From contig CAWGIW010000007.1 of the NCBI GenBank assembly GCA_963822825.1, positions 1-64,000 on the forward strand: a stretch of 64,000 nt of DNA, given 5' to 3'. Both the position numbers and the translations under genes were made by a program. Source of the stretch: JAWWPY01 sp963822825 (GTDB taxonomy: Bacteria; Actinomycetota; Actinomycetes; Streptosporangiales; Streptosporangiaceae). Shown piece after piece: positions 51,852 through 61,005 of the stretch; the stretch's first letter is position 1, and every line of letters starts with the position of its first letter. A model generated the notes under the pieces. The model was not told the DNA's origin, did not search any database, and was given only the letters and a program-made list of their open reading frames with translations.

Positions 51852-52989
51852 CGCGCCGGACCCGGGCGCGGCCGGAGGGCCGACGGCCATGCTGGCGGCG
51901 CTGAAGCCGCGGGGCAATCCGCTGGCCTCTGGCCGGCCGGGTCAGCCGCGTATCGAGGACGGGGTAACCGCGCGGCTGCGCGATGCCGCGGGCCGCCCCG
52001 CGGGCGCGGCCCGGGTGAGCCTGTTCACCGGCATCACCGCCGCGCACCTGACCGGCCTGGGCGAGGACGGCGCCGGGCCGCCCGTGCCGGTCACCGGCGG
52101 CCAGGCGGTCGCGGCGGTGCCGGCGGCGGGCACGGTGACGCTGGCGCTGACCGTGCCCGCCAGGCCCCCAGGCCAGGCCTGGGAGCCCGGCCAGGCACTC
52201 CCCCCGGAGCCCGCGCAGCCCGTGTTCACCAGGTACTGGCTGCATGGCAAGGGCCCGGCCCCGGCCGGGAACCTGCCGGTCGCGGTGCACCTGTCCCCCA
52301 GCCGCATCGCCCTGGCCGGCGGCCGGGCCGATCCCGCCGGCCTGCGGCTCACCATCGCCTGCGGCCCGCGGCCGGCCCACGGGGTGGTCGAGCTCGACGT
52401 GCCCGGCGGGCTGGTGGTCGATCCTCCTGGGCCGTTCCGCTACCGGCTCGGGGGGCGCGGCCACGGGCACTGGGACCTGGCGGTGCGGGGCGGCCCGGGC
52501 GCCACGGCGGGCCACTACTTTCTCGCGGCGCGGATCGCTGACGAGCTCGGCCAGACCCTGGAGGACGTCGTGCTGGTGACGCTGGGCGAGCCGCCTGCAC
52601 CCGCGCTCGACCGGCCGATCGATGACCTGCTCCCCCTCCTCGAAGCCGACCAGCAAGCGGTCGCGGCCGAGGTCGAGCTGGCCGTCCTCACCCCCGGGCT
52701 GTGCCTGCCTCCCGGGGGGAAGGGCGAGGTGGCGGTGCGGCTGACGAACCACGCGGCGGCGCCGATCCGGGGGGAGGCCCAGCTGATCTCCTCGTTCGGC
52801 AGCTGGGCCGAGATGCGGCCGTGGACGCTCGGCTTCCGCGCCGATCCCGGCGGCGCCATCACGCTCAGGTACGCCGTTACCGTCCCCGCCGACGCCCGTC
52901 CCGGCCGGGAAGGGTGGGCCCTCGTCAAGCTGATGTATTTCGGCCGCGTCCGCTACACCGAGGCGCTGGCGGTGTCCGTGGCCCGCTGA
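51823..52989 (+). CDS. C-terminal beta-domain part of the GH38 protein (NEW3-like), frame shifted
   Basis: Upstream codons of this frame read GPLGAR before the ATG and continue as SLCAVHSPD and LAALKPRGNPLASGR, segments that follow HPGP within intact GH38 proteins of actinobacteria. It therefore looks like the missing tail of the mannosidase rather than a separate gene. Contents: two or three immunoglobulin-like beta domains with WDLAVRGGPGATAGHYFLAA near the middle (NEW3-like). If it is truly separate, it would be a 388-residue accessory protein translated from an overlapping start. Confidence 0.7.
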   Translation: MSLCAVHSPDAPDPGAAGGPTAMLAALKPRGNPLASGRPGQPRIEDGVTARLRDAAGRPAGAARVSLFTGITAAHLTGLGEDGAGPPVPVTGGQAVAAVPAAGTVTLALTVPARPPGQAWEPGQALPPEPAQPVFTRYWLHGKGPAPAGNLPVAVHLSPSRIALAGGRADPAGLRLTIACGPRPAHGVVELDVPGGLVVDPPGPFRYRLGGRGHGHWDLAVRGGPGATAGHYFLAARIADELGQTLEDVVLVTLGEPPAPALDRPIDDLLPLLEADQQAVAAEVELAVLTPGLCLPPGGKGEVAVRLTNHAAAPIRGEAQLISSFGSWAEMRPWTLGFRADPGGAITLRYAVTVPADARPGREGWALVKLMYFGRVRYTEALAVSVAR

Positions 52990-52997
52990 CCGGGTCG

Positions 52998-54422
52998 TCA
53001 CAGGTCCACTACGCCGATCATCTCGGCGCAGCGCAGCTGGCCTACCCCCGGGATGCCCATGGCCTGCACCACGAGGGCGTAGGCACCGGGCTCACGCCCG
53101 GGGACCACCCCCCGCCAGCGGTCCTCGGCCCGGCTGAGCCGGTAGCGCCGCGGCTGGCCCGGCCGGCCAGCCGGGCGCACGGTCACCCAGGCGCTGGCGG
53201 CATCTCCGGCCGCGCCCAGCACCTCCGCGGCCATCGCCATCGGCTCTCCGGCCAGCACCATGTCGTCTAGCTCCAGGCCGATCCACGGCTGGCCACCCCG
53301 ATCTCCGGGCGGGGCGGGCGGCGCGGCACCGTCGAGGGAACGCAGCAGCCCGATGACGGCCGGCGTGGAGGCCATCGAGAGATGCCGCTCCGGCACCGGG
53401 TACCAGGCCCCCCGGTCGGCGCGTTCGGGCGGTATCGCGGAGATCGCGGGCACCGTCCCGTCGCCCCGCCAGCCCTGGTTGGGCAGCCACTCAGGATCGG
53501 ACCTGGTGACCCGCAGCTTGCCCCCGGACAGCACCGCGCGGCTCGGGGTGGCGTGACCGCGGGCGAAGACGGTGGCCAGCTCCGGCCCGTCCGCGCGATG
53601 GGCCAGCCCGCGCCACGCCTCGCCGATCTCCGTATGCGCCTGGAACGCGTCGGCGGCGCGGGCGGCGAAGCCGGCGGCGAGGATGCCGCCCAGTTCAAGC
53701 GGGTACAGCACCCTCGGCTGGTCGCCGCCACGGCCGTTCGGGCGGTCCTGCGAGAGGACCGCGGGATACCGCGGAAGCAGGTCGTAGACCCCGGGCCACT
53801 CCCGGGATACCTCGGTCATCCGGCGCAGCGACACCCGGCCCACGCGCACGCCGTTCACGAGCCAGTCCATGGCCTTGGGCACGCCCTGATGCGGCGTCGC
53901 GACGGTGATCAGCGCGCGGCAGACCGGTGATCCGCCCAGCGGGCCCAGCCAGTACCGGGCGACCAGCCCGCCCATGGAGTGACCGATGACGATCACCCGG
54001 CGGGACCGCGCCGGCCCGGTCAGGTCCGCGAGCCGGGCGTCGATGTCAGCCTTCAGCCGATGCGCCGCGGCCCGCACGCCCAGCCGGAAATCGTAGGGGA
54101 ACAGCACCACGTCCGCTCCCGGATCCCGGTCGCGGCCGGGCCGCACCTCGTCCACCCGGACCTGGGCGAAAGCGCTCTCGATCTGGCTGACCAGCCGGTC
54201 GTAGCCGGGCAGCACGAACGGCGGGATGACAGTGACCGTCGGCAGCAGCCCGACCGCGGCCAGGTGCGGCTGCTCGGACACGCTCAGCGGGCCGGCCCAC
54301 ACCATCCCCCGGGTGATGTCGCCGAACCCCGGCCCCCACCGCCGCGACCCGCTGCCGTCCTCCAGGACGCTTCCGCCGAAGCCCGGGATCACCACGACCA
54401 GGTGCTGAAGGTGCCCCGTCAT
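52998..54422 (-). CDS. LCAT-like lipase/acyltransferase
   Basis: 474 residues. LVVVIPGFGGSVLEDGSG oxyanion strand, DVVLFPYDFRLGVRAAAHRL, nucleophile elbow VIGHSMGGLVARYWL, TVATPHQGVPKAMDWLVNG and a C-terminal GDGTVPAISAIPPE with probable catalytic Asp, then His in PERHLSM, the order of lecithin:cholesterol acyltransferase-like enzymes. No signal peptide. ATG 54422 is chosen because the preceding sequence belongs to a thioesterase gene that ends eight bases upstream. The extra C-terminal beta region (about 110 residues) is not typical of the family. Confidence 0.8.
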   Translation of the reverse strand: MTGHLQHLVVVIPGFGGSVLEDGSGSRRWGPGFGDITRGMVWAGPLSVSEQPHLAAVGLLPTVTVIPPFVLPGYDRLVSQIESAFAQVRVDEVRPGRDRDPGADVVLFPYDFRLGVRAAAHRLKADIDARLADLTGPARSRRVIVIGHSMGGLVARYWLGPLGGSPVCRALITVATPHQGVPKAMDWLVNGVRVGRVSLRRMTEVSREWPGVYDLLPRYPAVLSQDRPNGRGGDQPRVLYPLELGGILAAGFAARAADAFQAHTEIGEAWRGLAHRADGPELATVFARGHATPSRAVLSGGKLRVTRSDPEWLPNQGWRGDGTVPAISAIPPERADRGAWYPVPERHLSMASTPAVIGLLRSLDGAAPPAPPGDRGGQPWIGLELDDMVLAGEPMAMAAEVLGAAGDAASAWVTVRPAGRPGQPRRYRLSRAEDRWRGVVPGREPGAYALVVQAMGIPGVGQLRCAEMIGVVDL

Positions 54423-54430
54423 TTCGTCCC

Positions 54431-55301
54431 TTACCGTGTCGTGATGCCCCCGATGATCCGCCGTAGCTGCCGGGCCTGGGCGATCAGCCGGCCCTGCGCT
54501 GTCCCACAGGGATGCGTCGTCAACGCTCCAGTGGCCGGCCGTGGACGAGTTCCGCTGCGAGCCAAGGACTGGAGCGGTGCCGGGCGCAGCGCCCAGATCG
54601 GCGCACAGGTGCACGGTCAGCTCGACCGTGGGCGCCGGCACCGGCGACGTGAGCAGCGGGAACACCCCAGGTGCCAGGTCACTGAGGAGCACGGCGGCGC
54701 CCGGGCCGATCGCCACCTCCGGGATGACCGACAGCCAGGCGAGCATCCACGGCTCGGTGGCGGCGGTCAGCGGGAAGCAGCCACCGCACGGCCGGATGTC
54801 GAGGTGGCCGCCCACGGGCAGGAACGCCCGGTCCATCTCGTACGGTGAGCACCGCGCGGGCGGCAGGCTGGGCGGCGGCGGCAGCGAATACCAGCCCGGG
54901 CCGGCCGCGTCGCTCCCGCCCGCCACCATCGTCACCGTCGCGGCCATCACCGGCGTGCCATCCTGGCTGGCCGTGACGTCGATGGTGCGCACCACCCGGC
55001 CGCCCAGGGCCACGGCCCACCGGAAGACGAAGGGGCTGTCGGCCAGCTGCCGGGAAAAACGCGCGGTAACCGATTTCACCACCGCGTCCGGATGAGCCGC
55101 CGCGGCGGCCTCGACCGCGAGCCCGGCGATCAGCCCGCCGTGCTTGCCCTGCCACGACGTCCAGTCCTGTGGCACCGTGACCGTCAGGTCCTGTGCCGTC
55201 AGCCGGTGCTCGGCGAACAAGGCCAGTAACGAGTCGGCTGGCGCCCGGCCGGCGTGGGGTGGCGGCCCCTCCGCGCCGTGGTCGTCGGGTCCCTGGCTCA
55301 T
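54431..55301 (-). CDS. TesB-like acyl-CoA thioesterase, frame broken near C-terminus
   Basis: About 290 residues, double hot-dog fold. DWTSWQGKHGGLIAGLAVEA, SVTARFSRQLADSPFVFRW, MDRAFLPVGGHLDIRP and GHWSVDDASLWD. The next frame supplies the expected end, GRLIAQARQLRRIIGG and a TAA at 54431. As given, the GGG/CCC run at 54492-54494 has one base too many, which instead fuses the protein to the LCAT-like gene. Start ATG 55301. It hydrolyses acyl-CoAs. Confidence 0.77.
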
Positions 55302-55384
55302 GCCCCCGGATCTTATGCCACGGGCACCCACGGGCTATCGTGACATCTGGGGGGAATCGGGCAGCGAGCGCATGCGGGGACGCG

Positions 55385-56662
55385 GTGAGCCGGCGGGTGG
55401 CAGTGATCGGTGGCGGTATCGCCGGGCTGGCTGCTGCTTACCGCCTCAGCCAATCGTGTGACGTCACGTTATTCGAGGCCCAGCGGCGTCTGGGCGGCCA
55501 TGCCCATACGCACGAGGTAACGTCCGCCGACGGCCGGGCTCGGGCGGTCGACAGCGGGTTCATCGTCTTCAACGAGCGCGCCTATCCGTTCCTGGTGCGG
55601 CTGTTCGCCGAGCTCGGCGTGCTGACCCAGCCCACCGACATGAGCATGTCCGTGCGCTGCGACGGCTGCGGCCTGGAATACGCCGGGGGCCGCGGCGGAT
55701 ACGCGTTGCTCGCCCGGCGCCCATCGGTGGGCTGGGCCAGGTACACGCGGATGCTGGCTGAGGTCCCGCGGTTCCGCCGCGCCGCCCGGGCGCTGCTCCG
55801 ATCCGCCCATCCGGGCGCTGGCCGCCCAGCCGACGACGGGCCGACGTTCGGGGAGTTCCTGGCCTCGGAGGACTTTTCCTGGTACTTCCGCACCCACTAC
55901 GCCCGGCCGCTCGTATCGGCGGTCTGGTCGTGCGCCCCGCGCCGGGCCTATAGCTACCCGGCCCGGTACCTGTGTGCCTTCCTGGCCAACCACGGCATGC
56001 TGGCCGCGGCGCGCGCATCGCCATGGAAAACCGTGGTCGGCGGGTCGCGCAGCTACGTGGAGGGCATCGCCGCGCGGCTCCCGGCGGTCGTGACGGGGAC
56101 GCCGGTCCGCGGCGTGCGGCGGCTGGCCACGGGAGTGGAGGTCGCCGACGAGGCCGGCGGCCGGCACCGGTTCACCGCGGCCGTGCTGGCCACGCATCCT
56201 GATCAGGCGCTGGCCGTGCTGGCCGAGCCGACCCCGCTGGAACAGGCCGTGCTGGGCGCGTTCCAGTACTCGCGCAATTCTGCTGTCCTGCACACCGATG
56301 ACCGGACGCTGCCGCGCCGCCGCGGTGTCAGCGCGTCCTGGAACTATCACCAGGCCGAATGTGACCCCCCGGGGCCCGTGGGCATCAGCTACGACGTAAG
56401 CCGCCTGCAGCGGCTGGACGCCCCGGAGACCTACCTGGTGAGCCTGAACTCGGACGCCGCGATCGCCCCGGAGAAGGTGCGGGCCCGGGCGGCGTACGAG
56501 CACCCGCTGTACACGCCGGAATCGGTCGCGGCCCAGCGGCGCCTCCCGGAACTGAACGACGGCACGCTGGCCTACGCGGGCGCGTATCACGGCTGGGGTT
56601 TCCACGAAGACGGCTGCCGGTCGGGCCTGCGGGCCGCCACCTCCCTGGCGGGCTCATGGTGA
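55385..56662 (+). CDS. FAD-dependent oxidoreductase of the DUF1365/CFAS operon type
   Basis: 425 residues. VAVIGGGIAGLAAAYRLS and FEAQRRLGGHAHTH are the FAD-binding start; DSGFIVFNERAYPFLVRLF, MSMSVRCDGCGLEY, YPARYLCAFLANHGML and LAYAGAYHGWGFHEDG are typical of the flavoproteins found beside DUF1365 and cyclopropane-synthase genes. It probably acts on methylated or unsaturated acyl chains. The GTG start has GGGGA about five bases upstream. It overlaps the DUF1365 gene by seven bases. Confidence 0.87.
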   Translation: MSRRVAVIGGGIAGLAAAYRLSQSCDVTLFEAQRRLGGHAHTHEVTSADGRARAVDSGFIVFNERAYPFLVRLFAELGVLTQPTDMSMSVRCDGCGLEYAGGRGGYALLARRPSVGWARYTRMLAEVPRFRRAARALLRSAHPGAGRPADDGPTFGEFLASEDFSWYFRTHYARPLVSAVWSCAPRRAYSYPARYLCAFLANHGMLAAARASPWKTVVGGSRSYVEGIAARLPAVVTGTPVRGVRRLATGVEVADEAGGRHRFTAAVLATHPDQALAVLAEPTPLEQAVLGAFQYSRNSAVLHTDDRTLPRRRGVSASWNYHQAECDPPGPVGISYDVSRLQRLDAPETYLVSLNSDAAIAPEKVRARAAYEHPLYTPESVAAQRRLPELNDGTLAYAGAYHGWGFHEDGCRSGLRAATSLAGSW

Positions 56663-57405
56663 CCGGGCCCGCCTTAGCCCCGGGTCCAGGCGGGGCTATC
56701 TACGACTGCCGCCTCAGCCATGTCCGGCCGGCGCCGCAGCCGCACTCGTTCAGCTACCGCACCTGGATGTGGCTGGTCGACCTCGACGCACTGCCGAGGT
56801 TCCGCTGGCCGCTGCGGACCCTGGCCCGTTTCGAGCCCGCTGACCACCTCGGGCACCCGGCCCTCCCCATCCGGCGGAACGTCGCGGCGTTCCTCGCCGC
56901 GCGCGGCATCGACCTGGCCGGCGGGAAGATCTTCATGCTCGCGCACGCGCGGGCGCTGGGATACGGGTTCAACTCGCTGAGCGTGTACTGGTGTCACCGG
57001 CCGGACGGCTCGCTCGCCTGCGTGCTGGCCGAGGTGCACAACACCTACGGGGAACGGCACTGCTACCTTCTGCCGCCTGATCAGCCGGGCCGGACGGCGA
57101 AGGCGCTGTACGTCTCGCCGTTCTTCGGGGTCAGCGGGGACTACTCGTTCAGTCTCCCGGAACCGGGTGAGCGGCTCAGGCTGGCCATCGCGCTGCACCA
57201 TCCGGGCGGCCGGCCGTTCGTCGCCACGCTGAGCGGGCACCGCCGCCCGGGAGCGGCCCGCGGCCTGCTCCGCGCGTCCGCCCGCCAGCCCTGTCCCGCG
57301 CTCACGGCCGCCGTCCGCATCCGGGTCCAGGCGCTCCGGCTCTACGGGCAGGGCCTGCCGGTCGTCGGCCGGCCCCGCCATCAGCCGCAGGACGGTGTGT
57401 GGTGA
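56656..57405 (+). CDS. DUF1365 family protein
   Basis: 249 residues. YDCRLSHVRPAPQPHSFSYR, MWLVDLDALP, FMLAHARALGYGFNSLSVYW, VLAEVHNTYGERHCYLL and KALYVSPFFGVSGDYSF are hallmark blocks. Function unproven; always associated with CFAS-like methyltransferases and a flavoprotein, so a partner in acyl-chain modification. Overlaps both neighbours, a sign of coupled translation. Confidence 0.9.
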   Translation: MVTGPALAPGPGGAIYDCRLSHVRPAPQPHSFSYRTWMWLVDLDALPRFRWPLRTLARFEPADHLGHPALPIRRNVAAFLAARGIDLAGGKIFMLAHARALGYGFNSLSVYWCHRPDGSLACVLAEVHNTYGERHCYLLPPDQPGRTAKALYVSPFFGVSGDYSFSLPEPGERLRLAIALHHPGGRPFVATLSGHRRPGAARGLLRASARQPCPALTAAVRIRVQALRLYGQGLPVVGRPRHQPQDGVW

Positions 57406-58691
57406 CGCGAGTGACCGTCTCAGGCCCGGCGGCCGGCCCGGGCCCGGCGGCCGACCCGGTGCGGTGGCCGGAGATCGCCCGGGTGCCCGCGGCGCCGGCC
57501 CGCGCGCTCGTGGCCCGCGCCATGTTCACCCGCGCGGCCGCGGGCCTGGCGCTCACGGTGACGACCCCTGGGGGCACCCTGGCCGACGCGGGCCCGGGCG
57601 CACCCGAGATGCGCATCAACCGGCCGGCCGCGTTCTTCCGCCGCCTCGGCGCGGCCGGGGCGATCGGCTTCGGCGAAGCCTTCATGGCCGGTGACTGGGA
57701 CGCCGACGACCTCGCGGCCGTGCTGAGCGCGTTCGGTGACCGTTACGACTCCCTCGTCCCGGCGGCCCTGCGCCGGCTCCGCCCGCTGTACCTGCGCCGC
57801 CGTCCCCAGGAGGAGGATCAGACCATCGCGGGGTCACGGCATAACATCCGGCGCCACTATGACCTCTCCAACGAGTTGTTCGCGGCCTTCCTGGACGAGA
57901 CCCTGACCTACTCCTCGGCTTTGTTCGCCGAGGATGCGGACGGCAGGCCGGTGGCGGGGCCCGGTGCCCTCGCGCCCGCGCAGCGGCGGAAGATCGACCG
58001 GATCCTGGACCTGGCCGCGGTGCGGCCAGGAACCCGGCTGCTCGAAATCGGCACCGGATGGGGCGGCCTTGCGGTTCGCGCGGCCCAGCGTGGAGCGGCC
58101 GTGGTGACGGTCACCAACTCTCGCCAGCAGTGCCAGCTGGCCCGGCAGCGGGTGCGGTCCGCGGGACTGGCGGGCCGGGCATGGGTGCGGCTGTGTGACT
58201 ACCGCGAGGTGGAGGGCAGCTTTGACGCCGTGGTGAGCGTCGAGATGATCGAGGCCGTGGGCGACCGTTACTGGCCCGAGTATTTCGGGGCGATCGACCG
58301 GCTGCTCGCTCCCGGGGGCCGCGCCGCGCTGCAGGCGATCACCCTGCCGCATGACCGCATGGTCGCCATCAGCCGCACCTTTAGCTGGATGGACAGGTAC
58401 ATCTTTCCCGGCGCGGTCATCCCGTCGGTGCGGGCCATCGAGGAAACTCTCGCCCGTCACACCAGCCTGAGGATCGCCAGCCGGCACCCGATGGCGCCGC
58501 ACTATGTCGAGACCCTGCGCACCTGGCGGGAACGGTTCACGGCCAATGCGGTGCTGGTTGACCGGCTCGGGTTCGACCTGGTCTTCCGCCGGATGTGGTG
58601 CTTCTACCTCGCCTACTGCGAAGCGGGGTTCGGTACCGGGCTGGTGGACGTGGGCCAGTACCTGCTGACCAGGGAAACGACGGGCCCGTGA
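57402..58691 (+). CDS. Cyclopropane-fatty-acyl-phospholipid synthase-family methyltransferase, copy 1
   Basis: 429 residues. HNIRRHYDLSNELFAAFLDE, TYSSALF, the SAM loop RLLEIGTGWGGLAVRAA, SVEMIEAVGDRYWPEYF and the GGRAALQAITLPHDR loop are CFAS features. The N-terminal 120 residues include the INRPAAFFRRL and GFGEAFMAGDWD acyl-recognition part. It methylates double bonds in membrane lipid acyl chains. GTG 57402 overlaps the DUF1365 stop as GTGA. Confidence 0.9.
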   Translation: MTRVTVSGPAAGPGPAADPVRWPEIARVPAAPARALVARAMFTRAAAGLALTVTTPGGTLADAGPGAPEMRINRPAAFFRRLGAAGAIGFGEAFMAGDWDADDLAAVLSAFGDRYDSLVPAALRRLRPLYLRRRPQEEDQTIAGSRHNIRRHYDLSNELFAAFLDETLTYSSALFAEDADGRPVAGPGALAPAQRRKIDRILDLAAVRPGTRLLEIGTGWGGLAVRAAQRGAAVVTVTNSRQQCQLARQRVRSAGLAGRAWVRLCDYREVEGSFDAVVSVEMIEAVGDRYWPEYFGAIDRLLAPGGRAALQAITLPHDRMVAISRTFSWMDRYIFPGAVIPSVRAIEETLARHTSLRIASRHPMAPHYVETLRTWRERFTANAVLVDRLGFDLVFRRMWCFYLAYCEAGFGTGLVDVGQYLLTRETTGP

Positions 58692-60013
58692 CGGGCAGTG
58701 CGGGTATCGCGCCGTTGCTCGGCCGGTTCGCCGGGTGCCTGGCGGGCGCCGACCTGCCGGTGCGGCTGCGCGCCTTCGACGGGAGCGAGTCCGGGCCGGC
58801 CGCGGCGCCAGCCATCGTGCTGCGCTCCCCGATGGCGCTCCGGCGGCTCCTGTGGAGCCCGAACGAGCTGGGCCTGGCCGACGCCTTCGTCACCGGCGCC
58901 CTCGATATTGAGGGCGACCTCACCGAGGTCATGCGGCTGATGCGGGAGCTGACCCGGCAGCGCGCGGCGCAGCGGGGCGGCCGTCGGGCCTGGTTCGGCC
59001 CGGCCGACCTGCTGCGGGCCGCGGCGCTGGCGGTCAGGGCCGGGGTCGCCGGGCCCCGGCCGCCGGTTCCCGCAGGCCGGGCCAGGCTGACCGGCCGGCC
59101 GCACAGCCGCCGCCGGGATCGCGCGGCCATCGCTCACCACTATGACGTGTCCAACGAGTTCTACCGGCTCCTGCTCGACCCGGCCATGACCTACTCGTGC
59201 GCGTACTGGACCGGGGACGCCTCCTTGGAGCAGGCTCAGCGGGACAAGCTTGACCTGGTCTGCGCCAAGCTTGCCATCGAGCCGGGAACGCGGCTGCTTG
59301 ACGTCGGCTGCGGCTGGGGATCCCTGGTCGAGCACGCCGCGCGGCACTACGGCGCCCAGGTGACCGGGGTGACTCTCTCCGATCAGCAGGCCGCGTTCGC
59401 CCGGGACCGGCTGGCCGGCGCGAATCTCCCCGGGTCGGCCGAGATCCGGCTCACCGACTACCGCGACATCGACGACGGCCCGTATGAGGCGATCGCCGTT
59501 ATCGAGATGGGCGAGCACGTCGGTCAGGCTGGATATCCGGCGTTCGCGGCCAGGCTGCGCGAACTGCTCACCCCCGGCGGCCGCCTGCTGATCCAGCAGA
59601 TGTCACGGACCGGCCCGGCGCGCGGTGGCGGCGCGTTCATCTCCTCCTACATCGCCCCGGACATGGACATGCGCCCGCTCTCGGCGACCCTCGCGCTGCT
59701 CGAGGCGGCCGGGCTGGAGATCCGCGACGTGCAGGCCCTCCGCGAGCACTACGTGACCACGTTCCGGGCCTGGCTGGCCAGGCTGGACGGGCGGTTCGCC
59801 GAGGCCGCCGCGGCGATCGGTGAGGAGGGGGCCCGGGTGTGGCGGCTCTTCCTGGCCGGCGGTGCGCTCGCCTTCGAGGACGGCACGACCGGGGTCGACC
59901 AGATCCTCGCCGTTCCCGCGCTGCCCCTCAGCCGATCCGGCGCGCGGCCAGCCGCCTCGCGTCGGGCCAGCGGACATCCCACGCCCAGCCCGCCGCCTCC
60001 AGCGCCTGGATGA
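58688..60013 (+). CDS. Cyclopropane-fatty-acyl-phospholipid synthase-family methyltransferase, copy 2
   Basis: 441 residues. Markers: GLADAFVTGALDIEGDL, IAHHYDVSNEFYRLLLD, TYSCAYW, RLLDVGCGWGSLVEHAA, VIEMGEHVGQAGYP and LLIQQMSRTG. Diverged from copy 1, so likely a different double bond or product (cyclopropane versus mid-chain methyl branch). GTG 58688 overlaps the previous stop as GTGA. The last 30 residues (SRSGARPAASRRASG...) overlap the convergent desaturase gene by 86 bases and look unlike the family; the true end may differ. Confidence 0.88.
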   Translation: MTGSAGIAPLLGRFAGCLAGADLPVRLRAFDGSESGPAAAPAIVLRSPMALRRLLWSPNELGLADAFVTGALDIEGDLTEVMRLMRELTRQRAAQRGGRRAWFGPADLLRAAALAVRAGVAGPRPPVPAGRARLTGRPHSRRRDRAAIAHHYDVSNEFYRLLLDPAMTYSCAYWTGDASLEQAQRDKLDLVCAKLAIEPGTRLLDVGCGWGSLVEHAARHYGAQVTGVTLSDQQAAFARDRLAGANLPGSAEIRLTDYRDIDDGPYEAIAVIEMGEHVGQAGYPAFAARLRELLTPGGRLLIQQMSRTGPARGGGAFISSYIAPDMDMRPLSATLALLEAAGLEIRDVQALREHYVTTFRAWLARLDGRFAEAAAAIGEEGARVWRLFLAGGALAFEDGTTGVDQILAVPALPLSRSGARPAASRRASGHPTPSPPPPAPG

Positions 60014-60884
60014 CCCGGGCGCTGGAGTCAACCTGGCCGCGCAGCGCGCCATGCCGGGCGCAGGTCGGGTCGGCGTGGTGCACGTTGTGCCACGATTCGC
60101 CCATCGACAGCACCGATAGCCACCACACGTTGCCTGAGCGGTCACGCGAGCGCAGCGGCCGCTTGCCCGCGACGTGGCAGATGGAGTTGATGGACCAGGT
60201 CACGTGGTGGAACAGGCCGATCCGCACCAGCGTGGCCCAGAAGAACGCGGTCACCGCCCCGGCCCAGGACATCGACCAGAGGCCGCCCGCCAGCGGGGGC
60301 AGGAACACCGACGCCGCGACCCAGGCCGGGTAGAGACCGGACACTGCGGCGATGTCCGGGTCGGCCATCAAGTCGGGTGCGTACTCGCCGCGCGGGACGT
60401 GCCCGGACTCCACGATCCAGCCGACATGCGCGTACAGCATGCCCTTGGCCAGGCCGCGCAGCGACTCGCCGTACCTCCACGGGGAGTGCGGGTCACCATC
60501 GCGGTCGGAGAACCGGTGGTGCTTGCGGTGATCGGCGACCCAGCGGATCACCTCGCCCTGAACCGCCAGGCTCCCCGCGATGGCCAGGGCGATCCGCAGG
60601 GGCCTGCTGGCCTTGAACGAACGGTGGGTGAAATACCGGTGGAAGCCGACGGTGACGCCATGCCCGCTGACCACGTACATCACCGTCGTGATGATCACGT
60701 CGGGCCAGGTGAGGCCCCAGCCCCAGGCCAAGGGGACGGCGCTGAGCATGGCGGCGAGGGGAATCCCGATGAAGAGAGCCAGAACCGACCGATGCAATAA
60801 GCGGTGGCGTGGGCCGCCCGGCATGACCGGCTCTGGCCGGTCGCCGGTCATCTCTGGTGAGATGCTGTTCGTCGCGGCTGTCAT
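59928..60884 (-). CDS. Delta-9-type acyl-CoA/lipid desaturase
   Basis: 318 residues. Three histidine boxes of membrane di-iron desaturases: HRYFTH (82-87), HRKHH (119-123) and HNVHH in WHNVHHADP. Four hydrophobic helices flank them. It introduces a cis double bond, making the substrate that the CFAS-type enzymes methylate. Start ATG 60884 precedes the first conserved segment. Convergent and overlapping with the second CFAS gene. Confidence 0.92.
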   Translation of the reverse strand: MTAATNSISPEMTGDRPEPVMPGGPRHRLLHRSVLALFIGIPLAAMLSAVPLAWGWGLTWPDVIITTVMYVVSGHGVTVGFHRYFTHRSFKASRPLRIALAIAGSLAVQGEVIRWVADHRKHHRFSDRDGDPHSPWRYGESLRGLAKGMLYAHVGWIVESGHVPRGEYAPDLMADPDIAAVSGLYPAWVAASVFLPPLAGGLWSMSWAGAVTAFFWATLVRIGLFHHVTWSINSICHVAGKRPLRSRDRSGNVWWLSVLSMGESWHNVHHADPTCARHGALRGQVDSSARVIQALEAAGWAWDVRWPDARRLAARRIG

Positions 60885-61005
60885 AAAACCATAGTGCGCC
60901 GGCCGGCCAGAGCGGCGCCAGGCAACATCTGCAGTGCGGGCAGTTCCCCAGGAACGGCCTTTCTGATGAGACAATCAGGCGACGTCCCCGAGACCTCTGA
61001 AGGCC

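Noticed and set aside
52998..55331. A bifunctional thioesterase-lipase protein
   Set aside because: The alternative frame gives a proper thioesterase end, stop and new start, so the fusion is best explained by one extra base.
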